Below are positions 5,076 through 7,308 of a stretch of 7,308 bases of DNA, in pieces (the first letter of the stretch is position 1; the number at the start of each line of letters is the position of its first letter). Below the pieces are notes generated by a model, which was not told where the DNA came from, ran no database searches, and saw nothing but the letters and a program-made list of their open reading frames with translations. Origin of the DNA: Clostridia bacterium (lineage in GTDB: Bacteria > Bacillota > Clostridia > UBA1381 > UMGS1253); contig JAFQPV010000028.1 in the NCBI GenBank assembly GCA_017411585.1, positions 1 to 7,308 of the forward strand, in the 5' to 3' direction. A program made the position numbers and the translations under genes.

Positions 5076-6134
5076 ATGACAACACATAAAATAGCAGTTA
5101 TTGCCGGCGACGGCATCGGCCCGGAGGTCATTGACGAGGGCATTAAGGTATTAAACGCGGTTGCCGCAAAGGACGGCAGCTTCAAATTCGAATTCACGCA
5201 CTTTCCGTGGGGCTGTGAATACTACAAAGAAAACGGCTATATGATGCCGGCAGACGGTATCGAAACCTTAAGCAAGTTCGACGCCATTTTCCTCGGTGCA
5301 GTTGGCGCGCCGGGTGTGCCGGACCACATTTCCCTCTGGGATTTGCTTTTAATCATCCGCAAAAGCTTCGACCAGTACATCAACCTGCGCCCGGTAAAGC
5401 TGTTAAAGGGCGCGCCGTGTCCGCTGAAAGATGCAAAAGTGGAAGACATTGACATGGTGTTCGTTCGCGAAAACACAGAGGGCGAGTATGCCGGCAGCGG
5501 CAGCTGGCTCTTTAAGGGCAAGGAAAACGAAGTCGTAATCCAGGACGGCGTATTTTCGCGCAAGGGCTGCGAGCGCGTCATCCGCTACGCTTACGAGCTT
5601 GCAAAATCGCAGGGTAAGTCGCTCACCAGCATCAGCAAGGCAAATGCATTAAACTACTCCATGGTTTTCTGGGATCAGATTTTTGCCGAGGTCGGCAAGG
5701 CGTACCCGGAGGTCAAGACCTATTCTTACTTAGTCGATGCCGCAAGCATGTTTATGGTCAAGGTTCCGAAGCGCTTTGAGGTGGTTGTTACCTCGAATCT
5801 GTTCGGCGATATTTTAACTGACCTCGGTGCGGCAATTGCCGGCGGTATGGGACTTGCCGCAGGCGCAAACTTAAATCCGGAAAGAAAATTCCCGTCCATG
5901 TTTGAGCCGATTCACGGCTCTGCACCGGACATTGCAGGCACAGGCAAGGCAAATCCGCTTGCAACCGTATGGTCGGCAAGCCAGCTGCTCGATTTCTTCG
6001 GTCACGAGGATTGGGGCAAGCGCTTAATTGACATCATCGAAGAGGTGCTGACGGAAGAAAAGGTGCTCACCCCGGATTTGGGCGGCACAGCTACCTGCAG
6101 TGAAGTCGGCGACGAGGTTGTTCGCAAAATTTAA
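5076..6134 (+). CDS. dmlA: NAD-dependent D-malate / tartrate dehydrogenase (decarboxylating), DmlA/TtuC type
   Basis: A 352-residue member of the isocitrate/isopropylmalate dehydrogenase family. Characterised relatives oxidise D-malate to pyruvate and CO2 with NAD, and also act on tartrates. The N-terminus IAVIAGDGIGPEV is typical of the family. The segment GAVGAPGVPDHISLWDLLL (74-92) replaces the GGPKW loop of 3-isopropylmalate dehydrogenase and marks the DmlA/TtuC branch. Substrate arginines are visible as R95, R105 (NLRPV) and R131 (VRENTEGEY, with Y138). The catalytic lysine is K188 (SISKANAL). Metal aspartates are D221, D245 and D249 (NLFGDILTDLG). The NAD-binding loop is HGSAPDIAGTGKANP (280-294). 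Length is normal. AAGGAGG at 5061-5067 sits 8 bases before the ATG. It is the first gene of an operon with the hydrolase, whose ribosome binding site overlaps this stop codon. No leuC/leuD lies nearby, which argues against a role in leucine synthesis. D-malate versus tartrate is not settled by sequence. Confidence 0.93.
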   Translation: MTTHKIAVIAGDGIGPEVIDEGIKVLNAVAAKDGSFKFEFTHFPWGCEYYKENGYMMPADGIETLSKFDAIFLGAVGAPGVPDHISLWDLLLIIRKSFDQYINLRPVKLLKGAPCPLKDAKVEDIDMVFVRENTEGEYAGSGSWLFKGKENEVVIQDGVFSRKGCERVIRYAYELAKSQGKSLTSISKANALNYSMVFWDQIFAEVGKAYPEVKTYSYLVDAASMFMVKVPKRFEVVVTSNLFGDILTDLGAAIAGGMGLAAGANLNPERKFPSMFEPIHGSAPDIAGTGKANPLATVWSASQLLDFFGHEDWGKRLIDIIEEVLTEEKVLTPDLGGTATCSEVGDEVVRKI

Positions 6135-6140
6135 AGGAGG
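6133..6140 (+). promoter_or_regulatory. Ribosome binding site deciding the hydrolase start
   Basis: AAAGGAGG overlaps the TAA stop of the dehydrogenase (6132-6134) and lies 7 bases before ATG 6148. This rejects the longer in-frame start at 6100, and the overlap points to coupled translation in one operon. Confidence 0.88.
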
Positions 6141-6147
6141 CTTTAAA

Positions 6148-6912
6148 ATGAGCAATGCAATCATGCCATTTGAAATACACAAAAACATATTCTTTGTCGG
6201 CAGCAAGCGCGTATCCGTGCATGTTTTTAAAACGAGCGCAGGGCTTGTGATGCTCGATACCGGCTATCCGGATATGTGCGATGAAATCATTGAAAATATG
6301 CAAAAGGTCGGACTTGACCCGAAGGATATTTGCGCCATCATTCACTCGCACGGACATATTGACCATTTCGGCTGCACAACAAAGCTCAAAGAACTCAGCG
6401 GCGCAAAAACCTACATCAGCCGCATTGACAATGAAATTGCAAACGGCACTTTAAACCTCTCATGGGCAGACGAGACCGGCTATCCGCATACGCCGTTTGT
6501 CTGCGATGTTTTAATTGACGACGGCGACAGCTTCACCATCGGCGACATCACCATCCGCTGCCGCCTTACACCGGGACACACCGACGGTACGCTTTCCTTC
6601 TTTATCACGATGCAAGACGGCAGCATCGCCGCAATGCACGGTGGCATCGGTCTCAATACAATGACAAAAAAGTTTTTGGAAAAATACAACCTTTCACCAA
6701 GCTGTATGGATGTATTCCGCGAAGGGCTTCACGCACTTAAGAGCGAAAAGGTTGACCTTGTGCTCGGCAACCACGCCGGACAAAGCGACACCGAGGGCAA
6801 GCTTACAAAGGTGCTTGCAGGAGAGTCTGTATTAGACAAAAACGAATGGGTGCGCTTTTTAGAACAGCAGGAACAAAAACTTGATACACACAGAGCCAAG
6901 GAAGGATTTTAA
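6148..6912 (+). CDS. Metallo-beta-lactamase-fold hydrolase, second gene of the dehydrogenase operon
   Basis: A 254-residue single-domain MBL-fold protein, probably cytoplasmic because no signal peptide is visible. The first strands (IFFVGSKRVSVHVFKTSAGLVMLDTGY, 14-40) are typical. The metal motif SHGHIDHFG gives H68, H70, D72 and H73. H144 is in LTPGHTDGTLSFF, and a final histidine H209 is in LVLGNHAGQ. The position where glyoxalase II-like members carry a bridging Asp (usually a GD pair) reads AAMHGGIGLNT (161-171), so that aspartate is absent and the ligand set resembles the B3 beta-lactamase type. Start ATG 6148 follows the dehydrogenase stop by 13 bases, so co-transcription is nearly certain. 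Possible jobs are hydrolysis of a lactone, thioester or other ester feeding hydroxyacid breakdown. The sequence does not show which. An antibiotic-resistance role should not be assumed. Confidence 0.93.
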   Translation: MSNAIMPFEIHKNIFFVGSKRVSVHVFKTSAGLVMLDTGYPDMCDEIIENMQKVGLDPKDICAIIHSHGHIDHFGCTTKLKELSGAKTYISRIDNEIANGTLNLSWADETGYPHTPFVCDVLIDDGDSFTIGDITIRCRLTPGHTDGTLSFFITMQDGSIAAMHGGIGLNTMTKKFLEKYNLSPSCMDVFREGLHALKSEKVDLVLGNHAGQSDTEGKLTKVLAGESVLDKNEWVRFLEQQEQKLDTHRAKEGF

Positions 6913-6915
6913 CGA

Positions 6916-6949
6916 AAGATTTTGCAAAAAATATTGAAGATAGTGCAAA
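6916..6949 (+). repeat. Pair of 13-bp direct repeats, 21 bp apart (possible activator operator)
   Basis: AAGATNNTGCAAA occurs at 6916-6928 and 6937-6949, identical at 11 of 13 positions, with a 21-bp period (two helical turns). The proximal copy is centred about 41 bases before the predicted start of the next gene, where the -35 region is poor. This geometry is typical of AraC-type and other activators that bind in tandem. Confidence 0.5.
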
Positions 6950-6971
6950 GACTTTTTCACCACTGCGGTAG

Positions 6972-6977
6972 TATAAT
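6972..6977 (+). promoter_or_regulatory. -10 element of the last gene's promoter
   Basis: A perfect TATAAT. The 16-18-base upstream windows contain no hexamer close to TTGACA (AGACTT at 6949-6954 for a 17-base spacer). Transcription would begin near 6984, about 31 bases before the ATG at 7015. The lack of a -35 suggests dependence on an activator binding the tandem repeat just upstream. Confidence 0.6.
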
Positions 6978-7014
6978 AAAGAAAAATAATTTCTTTTATT
7001 TAAGGAGTTTATTT

Positions 7015-7308
7015 ATGCGAACAGAACAAAATTTTGATTTCAGAAAAAAGCTCGAAACCGTGCACGAAAGCGGCAGACGCGACAAAAGCAGATGCACGCA
7101 CGCCAGTGAATTTGAAGTAAAAGACGGATGTCTTTTGTGGCTCGGTGAAGCAGACGAGGTCAGCCAAACCGCTGCAGAGGATTTTATCGACTTTTTCAAA
7201 ACCTCAATGGGCGTATCCGTTGCGCTGACCGCGGACAAAGCAAAAGCAAGCCTCTGTGCACAGACTGCCGCTTCCGCGGGTGAGAATTTGGGTGAATACG
7301 CCGTTGCC
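7015..7308 (+). CDS. N-terminal 98 codons of an unidentified protein (3' end outside window)
   Basis: The ATG at 7015 has TAAGGAG at 7001-7007 with 7-base spacing, and the frame stays open to the window edge. The protein starts MRTEQNFDFRKKLETVHESG, followed by a basic stretch RRDKSR. There is no signal peptide or membrane segment, so the product is probably cytoplasmic. A segment EFEVKDGCLLWLGEADEVSQ is followed by an amphipathic helix AAEDFIDFFKTSMG and a strand VSVALT. This strand-helix-strand order faintly recalls the small N-terminal domain before the catalytic barrel in hexosaminidase- or glucuronidase-type glycoside hydrolases. That is a weak guess from pattern only. It has its own promoter, though no terminator separates it from the hydrolase gene, so read-through from the operon is possible. 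I do not recognise the family. Confidence 0.8.
   Translation, partial: MRTEQNFDFRKKLETVHESGRRDKSRCTHASEFEVKDGCLLWLGEADEVSQTAAEDFIDFFKTSMGVSVALTADKAKASLCAQTAASAGENLGEYAVA

Noticed and set aside
6913..6971. A terminator after the hydrolase gene
   Set aside because: The only pairing found is the short TTTTGCAAAA palindrome and an imperfect GTG...CAC pairing without a stable stem plus T tract.
1..7308. CRISPR array, insertion sequence, prophage, tRNA or rRNA
   Set aside because: No regularly spaced repeats, transposase or integrase motifs, terminal inverted repeats, or RNA gene signatures were seen on either strand.

Overview
The window looks like chromosomal DNA from a Gram-positive anaerobe of the class Clostridia (Oscillospiraceae/Lachnospiraceae-like). 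The grounds are strong AAGGAGG-type ribosome binding sites, sigma-A promoters of TTGACA-N17-TATAAT form, a PhoR-like kinase with the short HAMP-like linker common in clostridia, and a D-lyxose isomerase close to Bacillus YdaE. This placement is inference. No phage, IS, CRISPR, tRNA or rRNA is visible.

Left part (1-1047, + strand). The window opens in the C-terminal part of a cysteine-rich, beta-propeller-like protein, closed by a strong terminator. Next comes an AraC-family regulator that has lost the middle of the protein and changed frame at the join, so it is a pseudogene. It still has a recognisable promoter. A perfect 17-bp inverted repeat then serves as a shared terminator for it and for the convergent kinase gene.

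Middle part (1050-4961, - strand). Read in transcription order from the right, this holds a LysR-type regulator, a histidine-phosphatase superfamily protein, a D-lyxose isomerase (cupin) followed by its own terminator, and a PAS-containing sensor histidine kinase with no response regulator beside it. Each gene has its own plausible promoter, so this is a run of co-oriented genes rather than a proven operon.

Right part (4962-7308, + strand). Diverging from the LysR gene is a two-gene operon: an NAD-dependent D-malate/tartrate dehydrogenase (DmlA/TtuC type) and a metallo-beta-lactamase-fold hydrolase. The intergenic region carries two T-N11-A dyads, one inside the lysR promoter spacer and one over the dehydrogenase -35. 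This is the classical layout for a LysR regulator that represses itself and activates its divergent target. The window ends in the first 98 codons of an unidentified gene. Its promoter has a good -10, a poor -35 and a 13-bp direct repeat at 21-bp spacing, which suggests control by an activator.

The coherent theme is small-molecule carbon catabolism: a hydroxyacid dehydrogenase with its regulator, and a pentose isomerase with a possible sugar-phosphate phosphatase. No clearly new defence or mobile system is visible. The observations most worth following are the LysR operator pair, the tandem repeat before the last gene, and the B3-like metal site of the hydrolase coupled to the dehydrogenase.
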